From: Marilutibacter maris
Lineage (GTDB): Bacteria > Pseudomonadota > Gammaproteobacteria > Xanthomonadales > Xanthomonadaceae
Assembly (NCBI RefSeq): GCF_006546735.2
Contig: NZ_VICD02000006.1
Coordinates: 1 to 64,000 of the forward strand
DNA length: 64,000 bases
Direction of reading: 5' to 3'
The stretch's first letter is position 1. Each line of letters opens with the position of its first letter. The notes under the pieces were generated by a model, which searched no databases, was not told where the DNA came from, and worked only from the letters and a program-made list of their open reading frames with translations. Both the position numbers and the translations under genes were made by a program. Positions 1-8,768 of this stretch are shown in pieces.

Positions 1-63
1 CCACCAGGCGGCGACCCCGAGGTTGAGGACGGCCAGGAATACGATCAGGGCTCGGATCAGCAT
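1..63 (-). CDS. N-terminal fragment of a membrane-anchored protein (probably SPOR-domain), cut by the window edge
   Basis: Only the first 21 residues are visible. They read MLIRALIVFLAVLNLGVAAW and continue with Trp, a typical uncleaved N-terminal membrane anchor. The ATG lies inside the last codons of coaX (7-base overlap), so it is translationally coupled to coaX and birA upstream. In xanthomonads the gene after coaX commonly encodes a SPOR-domain, peptidoglycan-binding protein with this kind of N-terminus. That identity is inferred from context, because no SPOR domain lies in the window. Confidence 0.6.
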   Translation of the reverse strand, partial: MLIRALIVFLAVLNLGVAAWW

Positions 64-839
64 GGCGGCGATTCTAGCGGGTCGAGTTCGGCCGTCGCCC
101 AGTGCGCCAGCCCCTCCAGCACCAGTCCGGGCGACCACCGCGCCGACGGCAGCATCGGCAGCAGGCGCTCGCCTCCGCCGCCATGCACATGCAGGGGCGG
201 CTTCGATCCGAGCAGGCGCGCGGCCTCCTCGACGCTGCGCGCGATCAGCGCCAGCGCCGCGCCGTCGCAACCCGATGCCAGGGCGTCCTCGGTATCGGCG
301 GCGAACTCGCGGTAGTCGCCACCGGAGACCGGCAGCTGCGCCGCGCGGGCATTCAGCGCCTCGCGCATCAGCGCCGGCGATGGCGCGATGCGGCCGCCGA
401 GGTGACGGCCGCCGGCGTCGAGCAGGTCGACGGTCAACGCGGTGCCGACGCCGCAACTCAGCGCCGGACCGCCGCGCCGATGCAGCGCGACCAGGGCCAG
501 GAAACGGTCGACGCCGAGTTTGTGCGGACGCGCGTAGGCGATCGTCATCCCGGCGAAGCGCGGCTGGGTGCGTGCGCACGAGATCCGGCCGCAGTGCCGG
601 CTCAGGGCATCGAGCACGGTCGCGGTCAGCTCCGGCGAAGCGACGCTGGCCAGATAGGCGACCTCGAAGCGTGCCGGCAACGCCGCGTCCATCGCCGCGG
701 CCACATCCTCGATGCGATGCGGCAGCGCCAGCACCTCGCCGACGCCGCCGTCCGCGCGCAAGGGGGCGCACTTGAGGCGGGTATTGCCCAGATCGAACAG
801 CCACCGGCCCGGCGGCCGGCTCTTGGATGTCGCGCTCAC
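57..839 (-). CDS. coaX: Type III pantothenate kinase CoaX
   Basis: Phosphorylates pantothenate to 4'-phosphopantothenate, the first step of coenzyme A synthesis, in the cytoplasm. The 260-residue length is normal for the family. Visible ASKHA-fold motifs are FDLGNT (residues 15-20, phosphate loop with the catalytic Asp), PHKLGVDR (about 105-112, pantothenate site) and GVGTALTVD (about 130-138), followed by a GGRIAPS segment. Type III enzymes replace the unrelated CoaA in many proteobacteria. The start overlaps the birA stop by four bases (ATGA), giving the familiar birA-coaX operon. The gene ends inside the start of the next membrane-protein gene. Confidence 0.93.
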   Translation of the reverse strand: MSATSKSRPPGRWLFDLGNTRLKCAPLRADGGVGEVLALPHRIEDVAAAMDAALPARFEVAYLASVASPELTATVLDALSRHCGRISCARTQPRFAGMTIAYARPHKLGVDRFLALVALHRRGGPALSCGVGTALTVDLLDAGGRHLGGRIAPSPALMREALNARAAQLPVSGGDYREFAADTEDALASGCDGAALALIARSVEEAARLLGSKPPLHVHGGGGERLLPMLPSARWSPGLVLEGLAHWATAELDPLESPPC

Positions 840-1867
840 GGGGTGTCCTCCCGGTTCCGTGCCGCGTCCGCCGCTTCGCGCCGCACGCTGACCTCACCCG
901 AATGCACGTTGCAGACCTCGCCCGAGGCCAGCCGCACCTGCAGGGCGCCGTCCGCGGCCAGCCCGGTGACCGTCGCCGCGCGGCCGCCGGTTTCCGAATG
1001 CAGGGTCACCCGGCGGCCGCGGAGAACGTCCAGCGCCGCATAGCGGGGCAGGAACGGCGCCAGCCCCTCGACGTCGAACGTGGTCAGCGCCGGCAGCCAG
1101 TGCGCGAGCAGGGTCGCGGCCAGTCGATTGCGGTCGCAGGCGCCGTCGGCGGCCAATCCGGCCAGGTCGCACCATGGCTGCCCGATCGAGGCGGCCGCAT
1201 CGTCGGCCGGCATCCGCACGTTCAAGCCCAGGCCGATCACCGCATGCGCCGGGCCGGCATGCTCGCCGCCGCCCTCGACCAGCAGGCCGCCGAGTTTGCG
1301 CAGCCCGTCCGCATCCTCGACGACGATGTCGTTCGGCCACTTCAGCCGCGCCTGCCGCACGCCCAGCGCATGCAGCGCCTCGACCGTGGCGATGCCGGCG
1401 ACCAGGCTCAGGCCGCCCAGGCGCGCCAGCCCGCCCTCGAAGCGGCGCCCCAGCGACAGGTACAGATGCGCCGCCAACGGCGATACCCAGACCCGTCCGC
1501 GGCGGCCGCGCCCTCCGGTCTGGCGCTCGGCCAGCAACACCCGTGCCCGCCGCGGCTGCAGATCGGCCGACGGTCGCCGCAGCAGTTCGCTGTTGGTCGA
1601 GTCGATGCTCCATGCCAGCTCCAGCGTCTGCAGTTGCGCGAGCAGCGGCGCCGGCAGGGCCGCGCGGATCGCCTCGGCGTCGAGCAGGTCCAGCGGCGTC
1701 GCCAGCATGTAGCCGCGCCCCGGCCGCGCCTGGATCGGCACGCCCGCCTCGCGCAGCGCCCGGACCCGTTTCCACACCGCCGCGCGGGTCTGTCCGAAGC
1801 GCCGGGCGAGCGCGTCGCCGGACACCGGGCCGGTCATCAATGCCTGCAGCAGGTCGCGCTCATCCAT
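836..1867 (-). CDS. birA: Bifunctional biotin--protein ligase / biotin operon repressor BirA
   Basis: Attaches biotin to the carrier domain of acetyl-CoA carboxylase. The N-terminal winged helix (about residues 1-60, with TRAAVWKRVRALREAG) suggests it also represses biotin genes. The ligase domain shows STNSELL (about 90), the biotinyl-AMP loop GRGRRGR (about 119-125) and KWPND (about 176-180). I chose the ATG at 1867 rather than one ten codons upstream because a GGAGG sequence lies eight bases before it and because it gives a BirA-like N-terminus. The result is 343 residues. It overlaps coaX by four bases. Confidence 0.93.
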   Translation of the reverse strand: MDERDLLQALMTGPVSGDALARRFGQTRAAVWKRVRALREAGVPIQARPGRGYMLATPLDLLDAEAIRAALPAPLLAQLQTLELAWSIDSTNSELLRRPSADLQPRRARVLLAERQTGGRGRRGRVWVSPLAAHLYLSLGRRFEGGLARLGGLSLVAGIATVEALHALGVRQARLKWPNDIVVEDADGLRKLGGLLVEGGGEHAGPAHAVIGLGLNVRMPADDAAASIGQPWCDLAGLAADGACDRNRLAATLLAHWLPALTTFDVEGLAPFLPRYAALDVLRGRRVTLHSETGGRAATVTGLAADGALQVRLASGEVCNVHSGEVSVRREAADAARNREDTP

Positions 1868-2022
1868 GCCGGCGCCCTCCGGCCGACGGACGGTCATCGT
1901 GTTCAGGGAACTGGGCCGGAGCCCGGGAAACAGTCATGGCGCGGTTCATCGGCGGCATTATGCGCGAGCCGCTCCTGCTGCAATGCAGCATGAACAATCG
2001 AACACGATCCGCAAAAACGGGC

Positions 2023-2028
2023 TATATT
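2023..2028 (+). promoter_or_regulatory. Possible -10 element (TATATT)
   Basis: TATATT lies 44 bases before the start of the small secreted protein, in an AT-rich patch within GC-rich DNA. No convincing -35 hexamer is seen 16-18 bases upstream, so this is tentative. Confidence 0.3.
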
Positions 2029-2071
2029 CGGGATCTGCCGGGGACCGCCCGGCGCCCGGCAAGGACCCCCC

Positions 2072-2356
2072 ATGCTCCGGATTCGCCTCTGCCTGTCGAT
2101 CATCGCCTTCGCCGTCGCGATCACCGCGCCGGTGCTGGCGCGCGACACCAAGATGAGCAGTCCGGACGGTGGCGGTTGCTCGGAGTCGCCGACGCCTGCG
2201 ACGGCCCTCAGGGAGACGCCGGCGCCGAAGGCCAGCCGCGCAACCAATCCGGAGCGCGAGACCCGCGCCAAGCCGAGCGTGCACGGCGATGCCCCGCACA
2301 GCGGGCGGATGCCCTCGCGACGCTGGCACAGCTTCCTGCCGGGCATGGTGCGCTGA
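2072..2356 (+). CDS. Small secreted protein of unknown function
   Basis: 94 residues. Residues 1-24 look like a Sec signal peptide: MLRIR, then a hydrophobic stretch, then a PVLA/R cleavage site. The mature part is Pro/Ala/Arg-rich and has no predicted fold that I recognise. It ends in RRWHSFLPGMVR, an aromatic-basic tail that may be the conserved portion. It lies 62 bases before mtfA on the same strand and has a plausible TATATT -10 element upstream. The function is unknown. Confidence that it is a gene comes from the signal peptide and the upstream signal. Confidence 0.55.
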   Translation: MLRIRLCLSIIAFAVAITAPVLARDTKMSSPDGGGCSESPTPATALRETPAPKASRATNPERETRAKPSVHGDAPHSGRMPSRRWHSFLPGMVR

Positions 2357-2424
2357 GCGACGCTGCGGCGGCGCGCCGCCTTCGATCCCCCTGACCGCCT
2401 CCACGATTCCGCACAGGATTGCGC

Positions 2425-3177
2425 TTGCTCGGTCTGTTCAAGCGGCTGCGTCGCACGCCGCCACCGATTCCCGATGATATCTGGAACAGCGTCCGTGCCG
2501 ACACGCCCTGGCTGTGCCGGCTCGATGAGGTTCGTGCCGGCAGGCTGGCGACACTCAGCGCCCGCTTCCTGCACGAAAAGGCGATCACCCCGGTCGGCGA
2601 ATTGACCCTGGACGCACCCGCGCGCTGCCGGCTTGCCGCGCTGTGCTGCCTGCCGCTGCTGGAGTTCGGCGGCGAAGGGCTGCACGGCTGGCGCCAGGTG
2701 CTGGTGTATCCGGACGCCTTCCGGGTGAATCGCAGTCACGTCGACGCCGCGGGCGTGCTGCACGAGTGGCAGGACGAGCTGATCGGCGAAGCCTGGGAAC
2801 AGGGGCCCTTGATCCTGTCGTGGGCCGACATCGAGGCCGATTGCGCCGATCCGCGGGCCGGTTACTGCGTGGCCGCCCACGAGATGGCGCACAAGCTCGA
2901 CGCCCTGGACGGCGTGCTCGACGGTACGCCGCCGCTGCCGCGACCGTGGCAACGCGAATGGGCACGCGACTTCCAGAGCGCCTACGACGCCTTCGCCGAC
3001 GCGGTCGACGCCGGCCGCAGGACCGCGATCGACCCGTATGCGGCCGAGTCGCCGGAGGAGTTCTTCGCGGTCGCCACCGAGTACCACTTCAGCGACCCGC
3101 AACTGCTGCGCAGCCAGATGCCGGCGGTGGCCGATCACCTGCGCCGGCTGTACGGTGCATCGCCGTTCGAGCCCTAG
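2425..3177 (+). CDS. mtfA: MtfA-family zinc metallopeptidase
   Basis: Cytosolic zinc peptidase of the MtfA/YeeI family. E. coli MtfA binds the repressor Mlc and so affects glucose PTS expression. About 250 residues, as expected. The zinc motif HEMAHKLD is at about 152-159, and the acidic PEEFFA segment 55 residues later supplies the usual third-ligand region. An LVYPDAF segment (about 95-101) also matches the family. There is no ATG start. TTG codons at 2419 and 2425 are both possible, and I prefer 2425 because AGGA (2415-2418) lies six bases before it. Confidence 0.88.
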   Translation: MLGLFKRLRRTPPPIPDDIWNSVRADTPWLCRLDEVRAGRLATLSARFLHEKAITPVGELTLDAPARCRLAALCCLPLLEFGGEGLHGWRQVLVYPDAFRVNRSHVDAAGVLHEWQDELIGEAWEQGPLILSWADIEADCADPRAGYCVAAHEMAHKLDALDGVLDGTPPLPRPWQREWARDFQSAYDAFADAVDAGRRTAIDPYAAESPEEFFAVATEYHFSDPQLLRSQMPAVADHLRRLYGASPFEP

Positions 3178-3309
3178 CCGCTCCTACGGGCAACAGCTCG
3201 GGACCCAGCCCCGTGATTCGCGCAGTGCGCGAATAGGGGTGTGGATGGAAGATATCCGGGCGCAGCCCGGGGATCGCGGCTTACGCCGCGCCTACGACCC
3301 GTTCCACCG
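3178..3309 (+). repeat. REP-like intergenic repeat with hairpins
   Basis: The gap between the convergent mtfA and phoQ genes contains three inverted repeats: a 19-base near-perfect hairpin ATTCGCGC-AGT-GCGCGAAT (3216-3234), a CCGGGCGC...CCCGG arm, and a CGCGGC-TTAC-GCCGCG hairpin near 3276-3291. The flanking sequences CTCCTACGGG and GCCTACGA resemble the GTAGGAGCGGC-type ends of xanthomonad REP elements. It may also terminate both flanking genes. No other copy was noticed in this window. Confidence 0.5.
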
Positions 3310-4704
3310 TTACAGGCCCGGCGGCAGCCTGACCTCGAAGCGGGCGCCGCCCAGCTCCTCGGAGCGCAGCACGTCGAGGGTGCCGCGGTAGCTGCGGACC
3401 ACGTCCTGCACCGTCGCCAGACCAATGCCGTGGCCCTGCACGCGCTCGTCGCCACGGACGCCGCGCTGCAATACGCGCTCGATCTTGTCCACGGGAATGC
3501 CGGGGCCGTCGTCGTCGACCGCCAGCAACAGGCCCGGGCGGCGATTGGGGGCGACCTCGCCGGGCTTGACCGTCAGCAGCACCCGCGAGCCGGCCCACTT
3601 GAACGCGTTCTCCAGCAGGTTGCCAAGCACCTCCTGCAGGTCGCCGGGCTCGCCATGGAAGGCGATTCCGGGCTCGATCTCGAACTCGCACAGCACGCCC
3701 TTGGACGCGTAGATCTTCTCCAGGCTGCGCACGATCTGGTCGGCGTAGGGCTCGATCTCGACCGGCGCCGCGAACAGCATGTGGCCCGAGCGCGCCGCGC
3801 GACCGAGCTGATAGGACACCAGGTCGCTCATCCGCCGCACCTGCAGATCGACCTCCTCGCGCAGTTCCTCGGCCGGCACGTGCTCGGCGCTGCGCGCGCG
3901 CAGCACCGCCAGCGGGGTCTTCAGGCTGTGGGCGAGATCGGCCATGGTGTTGCGCTGCCGTTCCAGATTCTCGCGCTCGCTCTCGATGAACGCGTTGATG
4001 CTCTCGGTCAGCGGTTCCAGCTCGCGCGGGTGACGGCCGCTCATCCGCGACAGCAGACCGCGCTGCACGCGCTTGAGTTCGTCGACCACGCGCTTGAGCG
4101 GGCGCAGGCTCCAGCGCAGGATCAGTCCCTGCAGCAGCAGCAGGATCAGGCCGGCGCCGCCGAGGTAGCGCCACAGCGCCTCGCGGAACACCGCGACCTG
4201 GCGCCGCAGCTGGGTGGTGTTCTCGAGGATGTAGATCGTGTAGCGGATGCCCTCGCCGGTGTCGCCGGTCTCGTGGATCACGCCATAGCCGTAGCGGTAG
4301 ACCTCACCGATGCTGCCGTCGAGTTCGGTCACCGGCAGCTTGCGGTCGAAGCGCTCCTCGCCGGCCTCCAGCATGTCGCCGGGCGGCAGCTCCGGGCCGA
4401 CCGCCGAGGCCGAGTCCCAGTGCGAGCCGTCGAGCACCACCTCGGCATAGAGGCCGCTGCCGGGCATGTCGAAGCGCGGGTCGACCGCGTCGTAGGGCGG
4501 GATGAACTCACCGTTGCGGGCGAACTCGCCCTTGCCGGTGTAGGCCAGCGCGTAGCTCTTCAGCCGCTGGTACAGATTGCTTTCGGCGGTATCCAGGAAC
4601 GCGCGGTCCAGCGCATAGCCGGCCAGCGCCAGGAACGCCAGCAGGCCCAGGCTGGCGGCGAGCAGCTGCCGTGCCTGCAGCGAACGCGGCTGGCCCCAGC
4701 TCAC
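3310..4704 (-). CDS. phoQ: PhoQ-like sensor histidine kinase
   Basis: Inner-membrane sensor of a two-component pair with the PhoP-like regulator. Two membrane segments (about 13-32 and 179-198) enclose a periplasmic sensor domain of about 145 residues. A HAMP-like stretch follows, then the phospho-accepting His in AHSLKTPL (about 259) and the ATP-binding N box NLLENAFKW (about 361-369) and DDGPGIP (about 397-403). A GTG start at 4704 (464 residues) is preferred. GGAG lies seven bases upstream, whereas the longer reading adds 29 residues without family features. It is downstream of phoP on the same strand but separated by 325 bases. Confidence 0.87.
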   Translation of the reverse strand: MSWGQPRSLQARQLLAASLGLLAFLALAGYALDRAFLDTAESNLYQRLKSYALAYTGKGEFARNGEFIPPYDAVDPRFDMPGSGLYAEVVLDGSHWDSASAVGPELPPGDMLEAGEERFDRKLPVTELDGSIGEVYRYGYGVIHETGDTGEGIRYTIYILENTTQLRRQVAVFREALWRYLGGAGLILLLLQGLILRWSLRPLKRVVDELKRVQRGLLSRMSGRHPRELEPLTESINAFIESERENLERQRNTMADLAHSLKTPLAVLRARSAEHVPAEELREEVDLQVRRMSDLVSYQLGRAARSGHMLFAAPVEIEPYADQIVRSLEKIYASKGVLCEFEIEPGIAFHGEPGDLQEVLGNLLENAFKWAGSRVLLTVKPGEVAPNRRPGLLLAVDDDGPGIPVDKIERVLQRGVRGDERVQGHGIGLATVQDVVRSYRGTLDVLRSEELGGARFEVRLPPGL

Positions 4705-5029
4705 CGTCCAGCTCCACGGGACGGTGAGCTGTCCGTGATTCGCGAGGCGGACGATCCCGGAACGAGACACCGTCCTCCAGGCCGTGCGCACGTCGCGGTC
4801 ATGGCCCCCTGCATGGCAGGAAGCGCCCGGACAAGTGCAAGTGGGTTGGAAGACGGGCTGGACATGCGGCGACAGGTTAGCGGTGCGGCGGCCGGGGATG
4901 CATCAGGGCGCTTTCGGGCGGAGCGGGCCGGGAAACCGGACGCTGGAAACGAAAGGGCGCGGACAAGGCCGCTGCCCTGTCCACGCCCGTCGTGGCCGGT
5001 CCACGTCGAATCCGGGACCGACGCCGGCT
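4705..5029 (-). other. Gene-free spacer between phoP and phoQ
   Basis: A 325-base stretch with no ORF that looks coding. No strong promoter or terminator was recognised, so phoP and phoQ may be co-transcribed despite the gap, or phoQ may have its own promoter here. Confidence 0.5.
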
Positions 5030-5713
5030 TCACTCCCCGCTGCGCGGGATCGCGAAGCGGTAGCCGCGACCGCGCACGGTCTCGATCGGCTTGAGCGCGC
5101 CTTCCGGATCGAGCTTCTTGCGCAGACGACCGATGAAGACCTCCAGCACGTTGGAGTCGCGGTCGAAGTCCTGCTGGTAGATGTGCTCGGTCAGGTCGGC
5201 CTTGGAGACCAGCTCGCCGGCATGCATCATCAGGTACTCGAGCACCTTGTATTCGTAACTGGTCAGGTCGACGTTCTGGCCGTCGACGCTGACCGTCTGC
5301 GCGGCCAGGTCCAGGGTCACCGGCCCGCACTCCAGGGTCGGCTTGCTCCAGCCCGCGGCGCGGCGGACCAGCGCGTTGATGCGCGCCAGTAGCTCCTCGA
5401 CGTGGAACGGCTTGACCAGGTAGTCGTCGGCGCCCTGCTTCAGGCCCTCGACCTTGTCCTGCCAGCTCGAACGCGCGGTCAGGATCAGGATCGGGAACTT
5501 CTTGCCCTCCTCGCGCAGCGCCTTGATCAGCTCCATGCCCGACATCTTGGGCAGGCCGAGGTCGATGATGCCCAGGTCGAACGGCACTTCGCGGCCCATG
5601 TACAGGCCTTCCTCGCCGTCCTGGGCGGCGTCGACCGCGTAACCGTCGCGCTTGAGGCGGGCGGCCAGGGTCTCGCGCAGCGGGGCTTCGTCTTCTACAA
5701 GCAGGATTCGCAT
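5030..5713 (-). CDS. phoP: PhoP-like response regulator (OmpR family)
   Basis: DNA-binding response regulator, 227 residues. The receiver domain has the acidic pair near 8-9, the phospho-acceptor Asp51 in IIDLGLP, the Thr/Ser-region LTARSSW and Lys101 in LVKPF. The C-terminal winged helix runs from about 130 to 225 and ends RGRGYRFAIP. The ATG at 5713 begins the family-typical MRILLVEDE. An upstream ATG would add 37 residues of non-family sequence. GGAG precedes the chosen start. It lies 79 bases after the PepSY gene, in the order PepSY-phoP-phoQ seen in xanthomonads. Confidence 0.92.
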   Translation of the reverse strand: MRILLVEDEAPLRETLAARLKRDGYAVDAAQDGEEGLYMGREVPFDLGIIDLGLPKMSGMELIKALREEGKKFPILILTARSSWQDKVEGLKQGADDYLVKPFHVEELLARINALVRRAAGWSKPTLECGPVTLDLAAQTVSVDGQNVDLTSYEYKVLEYLMMHAGELVSKADLTEHIYQQDFDRDSNVLEVFIGRLRKKLDPEGALKPIETVRGRGYRFAIPRSGE

Positions 5714-5792
5714 GGGAACTCCGTTCGGGGGAACTCCGTGGAGGGGATGCCCGAGGCCGCCAACGGCCCGGGAATGCCTACACCTTGGAGCT

Positions 5793-6179
5793 TCAGTCGT
5801 CGTCGTCGCGTGTACGTCGCGCATCGAGCCGCTCGGGCATCGGGCGCGGCGCGCGCGAGGAATGGGGATCGTCCATGTAGACGCGGACCCGGCCGCTGGA
5901 GTCGACCACCTTGATGCGATTCACGTCGCGCCCGTCGAAAGGCACGCGTTCGGCGCTGAGAACCTGCCCGCCGGTACGCCGCTCGACCCGCCGCACCGCG
6001 TCGCTGAGCGCACGGTGGTCGGCACCGCGCGAGTGCCGGGCCGGCTCGGCCGGCCGCGACTCGCGACGGTCCGTCGGCGCCGGACCGCGTCCGAGTTGCT
6101 GCGCCGCGACCTCACCGCCGACGACCGCGGACGCGGCCAGCAGGATCAACACGGTGGAGCGGGCGAGCGATCTGGGCAT
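5793..6179 (-). CDS. Periplasmic PepSY-like domain protein
   Basis: 128 residues. A signal peptide (MPRSLARSTVLILLAASAVVG, cleaved near AAQQ) is followed by a basic linker and a PepSY-like unit, DAVRRVERRTGGQVLSAE followed by VNRIKVVDSSGRVRVYMDD. PepSY domains often act as small periplasmic inhibitors or sensors. Being first in an apparent operon with phoPQ, it may feed into or be controlled by that system (inference). The start at 6179 is preferred over a longer reading because it begins the signal peptide. The C-terminus ends in four Asp residues. Confidence 0.78.
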   Translation of the reverse strand: MPRSLARSTVLILLAASAVVGGEVAAQQLGRGPAPTDRRESRPAEPARHSRGADHRALSDAVRRVERRTGGQVLSAERVPFDGRDVNRIKVVDSSGRVRVYMDDPHSSRAPRPMPERLDARRTRDDDD

Positions 6180-6420
6180 GGGTCTCCGGCGCTTGCGGAA
6201 CAGGTCGTTTCGGGAGCTGCCGCGACCGTTCACCGGAAACCGGTGCCGACGCGGCTGTGCAGAGGCCACGTGGGTGGCGTTGCAGGGGCATTCTCTGAAC
6301 AAGGCGGTGAATCCGATCTGAACTTTTCCGGTATCCGGGCGGCCCCCATTCAGCCACGCCCGGGGAACGGACGCAAGCGGGCCGCCGCCATGGGCCCTGT
6401 CGGCAAGCCGTTGAGCGGAC

Positions 6421-7329
6421 TCAGAAAATCTCGCCGACGCAGCAGCGCAGCGAGCCGCCGGCGGCCTCGATCGCGTCCAGCGCCACCGCGGCCACCCGGA
6501 ATCCCGCCGCCCGCAGCGCGAATCGCCCGGCCTCGCCCAGTGCCCGCTGCGCGCGCGTGCTCATCCAAACCGTGTCCGCGCCCAGGGCGATCGCATTGCC
6601 GGCGTAGGCGGCGCGTGCCCCGGCCGACAGCATCAACGCATGCGGCGCGTACAGGCCGGCGATCGTCGCGGCCAGCGCCGGGTCGGCGAAACCGTCGGCG
6701 CAGACCAGGGCCGCGCGTCCGGCCAGCACCGCCAGCACGACATTGGTGTGGTACTCGCCCGGGGCCAGCTCGAACATCAGGGTCGCGCGCAGGCCAAAGG
6801 CCTCGTGCATCAGCCGCGCCCCGGCCTCGTCGCAGCGTTCCGACAAGCCGCAGAAGCCCAGCCCGCGGGCGCGGTCGATCACCATCGAGCCGGTCAGCTC
6901 GCAGGGATGCGGCTGGGTCGACAGGTCGTGCAGCGCGTAGCCCAGCACATCGCTGAAGAAGCCGCGGATGTCCGCGCGGGCGGCCTCGCGCTGGCGGACC
7001 GGATGGCGCATCCGCGCGACCAGGCAGCGCCCGGCCACGGTCGCGAACACATTGTTGGGGAACACCGCATCCGGGGTGGCCGGATCGCCGGCGAAGCAGA
7101 CCGTCGGCAGGCAGGCCGACAGGGCGCGGTGCAGCCCGCGATGCTCGGCCAGCGCGCGCGTGGCATCGAAACCGGCGGCGGCCATGTAACGGTTGTCGCC
7201 GGCCGACTGCTCGGCGCGGGCGAAGCCATCCGGGGCGACCAAGAACGCCGCCCGCGCGGTCGCCGGCCCGAAATCGGCGGCGCAGCCACGCGCGGCATCG
7301 AGGAAGGCGGACGGGTCGCGGGTGATCAT
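6421..7329 (-). CDS. CtlX/arginine-deiminase-related amidinotransferase-fold enzyme
   Basis: 302 residues, matching the guanidino-group-modifying superfamily. The motifs are FPNN (90-93), ELTGSMVIDR (144-153), YHTNVVL (193-199, with the catalytic His) and a C-terminal GGSLRCCVGE containing the candidate nucleophilic Cys (about 296-297). Related proteins are annotated CtlX (citrulline or arginine utilisation hydrolase) or simply amidinotransferase. The exact substrate cannot be read from the sequence. It is cytoplasmic, with no signal peptide. It stands alone between the PepSY-phoPQ unit and dusA, on the same strand. Confidence 0.82.
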   Translation of the reverse strand: MITRDPSAFLDAARGCAADFGPATARAAFLVAPDGFARAEQSAGDNRYMAAAGFDATRALAEHRGLHRALSACLPTVCFAGDPATPDAVFPNNVFATVAGRCLVARMRHPVRQREAARADIRGFFSDVLGYALHDLSTQPHPCELTGSMVIDRARGLGFCGLSERCDEAGARLMHEAFGLRATLMFELAPGEYHTNVVLAVLAGRAALVCADGFADPALAATIAGLYAPHALMLSAGARAAYAGNAIALGADTVWMSTRAQRALGEAGRFALRAAGFRVAAVALDAIEAAGGSLRCCVGEIF

Positions 7330-7368
7330 GGCGATGGCGTCATGTCGGCGGGCCCGCGAGCGACCGGA

Positions 7369-8439
7369 TCAGGCCCGCTGCCGCTCGGGCCCGGCGAAGG
7401 ACTCGGTGAGCGCCAGCGCGCGCTCGACCAGCGACCAGTCGGCCCCGGGCTTGTGCGCGCCCTCGCTGAGCACCTGGCGGAACGCGCGACCGCCGCGTTC
7501 GCCGGCGAACAGCCCCAGCAGGTGGCGGGTGATGTGTTTGAGGTAGACCCCGCGCTCGAGCTGCGCCTCGACATACGGCCGCAGCGCGCGCAGCAGCTCG
7601 CCGCGCGACTTCAGCACGCCATTGAAAGGCGGCCCCGCGAACCAGGCCACGTCGAGCCGGTGCAGCAGGTACGGCGTGTGGTAGGCCGCGCGGCCGAGCA
7701 TCGCGCCGTCGGTGTGCGCCAGGTGCGCGGCCGCCTCGTCGGCATCGGCGATCCCGCCATTGACCAGCACCCGCAGATCGGGCCGCTCACGCTTGAGCCG
7801 GTAGGCCCAGTCGTAGCGCAGCGGCGGCACCTCACGGTTCTCCTTCGGACTCAGGCCCTGCAGCCAGGCGTTGCGGGCGTGGACCACGAAGATCCCGCAA
7901 CCGGCCGCGGCGACGGTGTCGATGAAGGCGCGGAAGCGGTCGTAGTCGTGGTCGTCGTCGACCCCGAGCCGGCACTTGACCGTCACCGGCACCGGCCGCT
8001 CCAGTCCGGCGCAGGCCGCGACCATCGCCGCCACCGAATCGGCGACCAATGCCGGCTCGCGCATCAGGCAGGCACCGAAGCGCCCCGCCTGGACCCGGTC
8101 GGACGGGCAGCCGCAGTTGAGGTTGATCTCGTCAAAGCCCCACTCCGCACCGATCCGCGCCGCCTGCGCCAGCAACGCCGGCTCGCTGCCGCCCAGTTGC
8201 AGCGCGACCGGATGCTCGACCGGGTCCATCGCCAGCAGACGCTCGCGATCGCCATGGATCACCGCGTTGGCATGGACCATCTCGCTGTACAACCGCGCAT
8301 GCGGCGCCAGCAGCCGATGGAACACCCGGCAATGGGAGTCGGTCCAATCCATCATCGGCGCCACCGACAGGCGCAGCGAGGCCGGATCCGGCATCGCGGC
8401 GGAGGTCGGGCCGGAGGACGATGGAGTGAGAGCGGTCAT
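7369..8439 (-). CDS. dusA: tRNA-dihydrouridine(20/20a) synthase DusA
   Basis: FMN-dependent enzyme that reduces uridine to dihydrouridine in the tRNA D-loop. The family start of the barrel APMMDWTDSHCR lies at about 27-38, the catalytic Cys in NCGCPS near 109-111, the phosphate/FMN segments KCRLGVDD (about 155) and VNGGI, and a DusA-type C-terminal helical domain with YLKHITRHLLGLF. The ATG at 8439 gives 356 residues. An ATG 15 codons later is also possible, and neither has a strong ribosome-binding site. It lies 39 bases upstream of the CtlX-like gene. Confidence 0.93.
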   Translation of the reverse strand: MTALTPSSSGPTSAAMPDPASLRLSVAPMMDWTDSHCRVFHRLLAPHARLYSEMVHANAVIHGDRERLLAMDPVEHPVALQLGGSEPALLAQAARIGAEWGFDEINLNCGCPSDRVQAGRFGACLMREPALVADSVAAMVAACAGLERPVPVTVKCRLGVDDDHDYDRFRAFIDTVAAAGCGIFVVHARNAWLQGLSPKENREVPPLRYDWAYRLKRERPDLRVLVNGGIADADEAAAHLAHTDGAMLGRAAYHTPYLLHRLDVAWFAGPPFNGVLKSRGELLRALRPYVEAQLERGVYLKHITRHLLGLFAGERGGRAFRQVLSEGAHKPGADWSLVERALALTESFAGPERQRA

Positions 8440-8768
8440 GGGACGAAGTGGCGGACAGGCACTGGGGGACCGCCATTCTCGCCGGTTGTCGGGGGCGGGT
8501 CGAATGGAGGCGGCGAACGAGCCCGGCCCGACATATCGGATAGCCCCGCCGGCCGCATGGCCCTCGTCACGGCACCTAGCCACTGGAGGGAGCAACGTGA
8601 CCGCGTCTGGACACCCGCCGTGACCGCCGGTTGTCTGGCCACCGCTCGATGGGAGTTTTCCGACCCTTCCCCCGGGTGGTTTTCCGATACGTCCAGACCG
8701 GACGACGTGGCATGCTCGTTGGCAGGTACGCCTTCCGTAGGCAACTGATCAACCGGCAGGAGCATCGA
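8440..8768. other. Gene-free divergent spacer
   Basis: A 329-base region between dusA (minus) and the lipoprotein gene (plus). It must hold both promoters, but no clear -10/-35 pair could be picked by eye. No coding potential was recognised. Confidence 0.45.

Noticed and set aside
1903-3138. Long minus-strand open frame of 411 codons opposite mtfA
   Set aside because: It is the GC-driven antisense frame of a convincing HExxH protease gene, with no domain, poor start context and Arg/Pro-rich composition.
3241-5094. 617-codon plus-strand frame over the phoQ region
   Set aside because: It is antisense to a histidine kinase with all motifs in order. The translation is Ala/Gln/His-rich with no recognisable domain.
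6640-8748. 702-codon plus-strand frame
   Set aside because: It spans the antisense of two good genes (CtlX-like and dusA) and has shadow-type composition.
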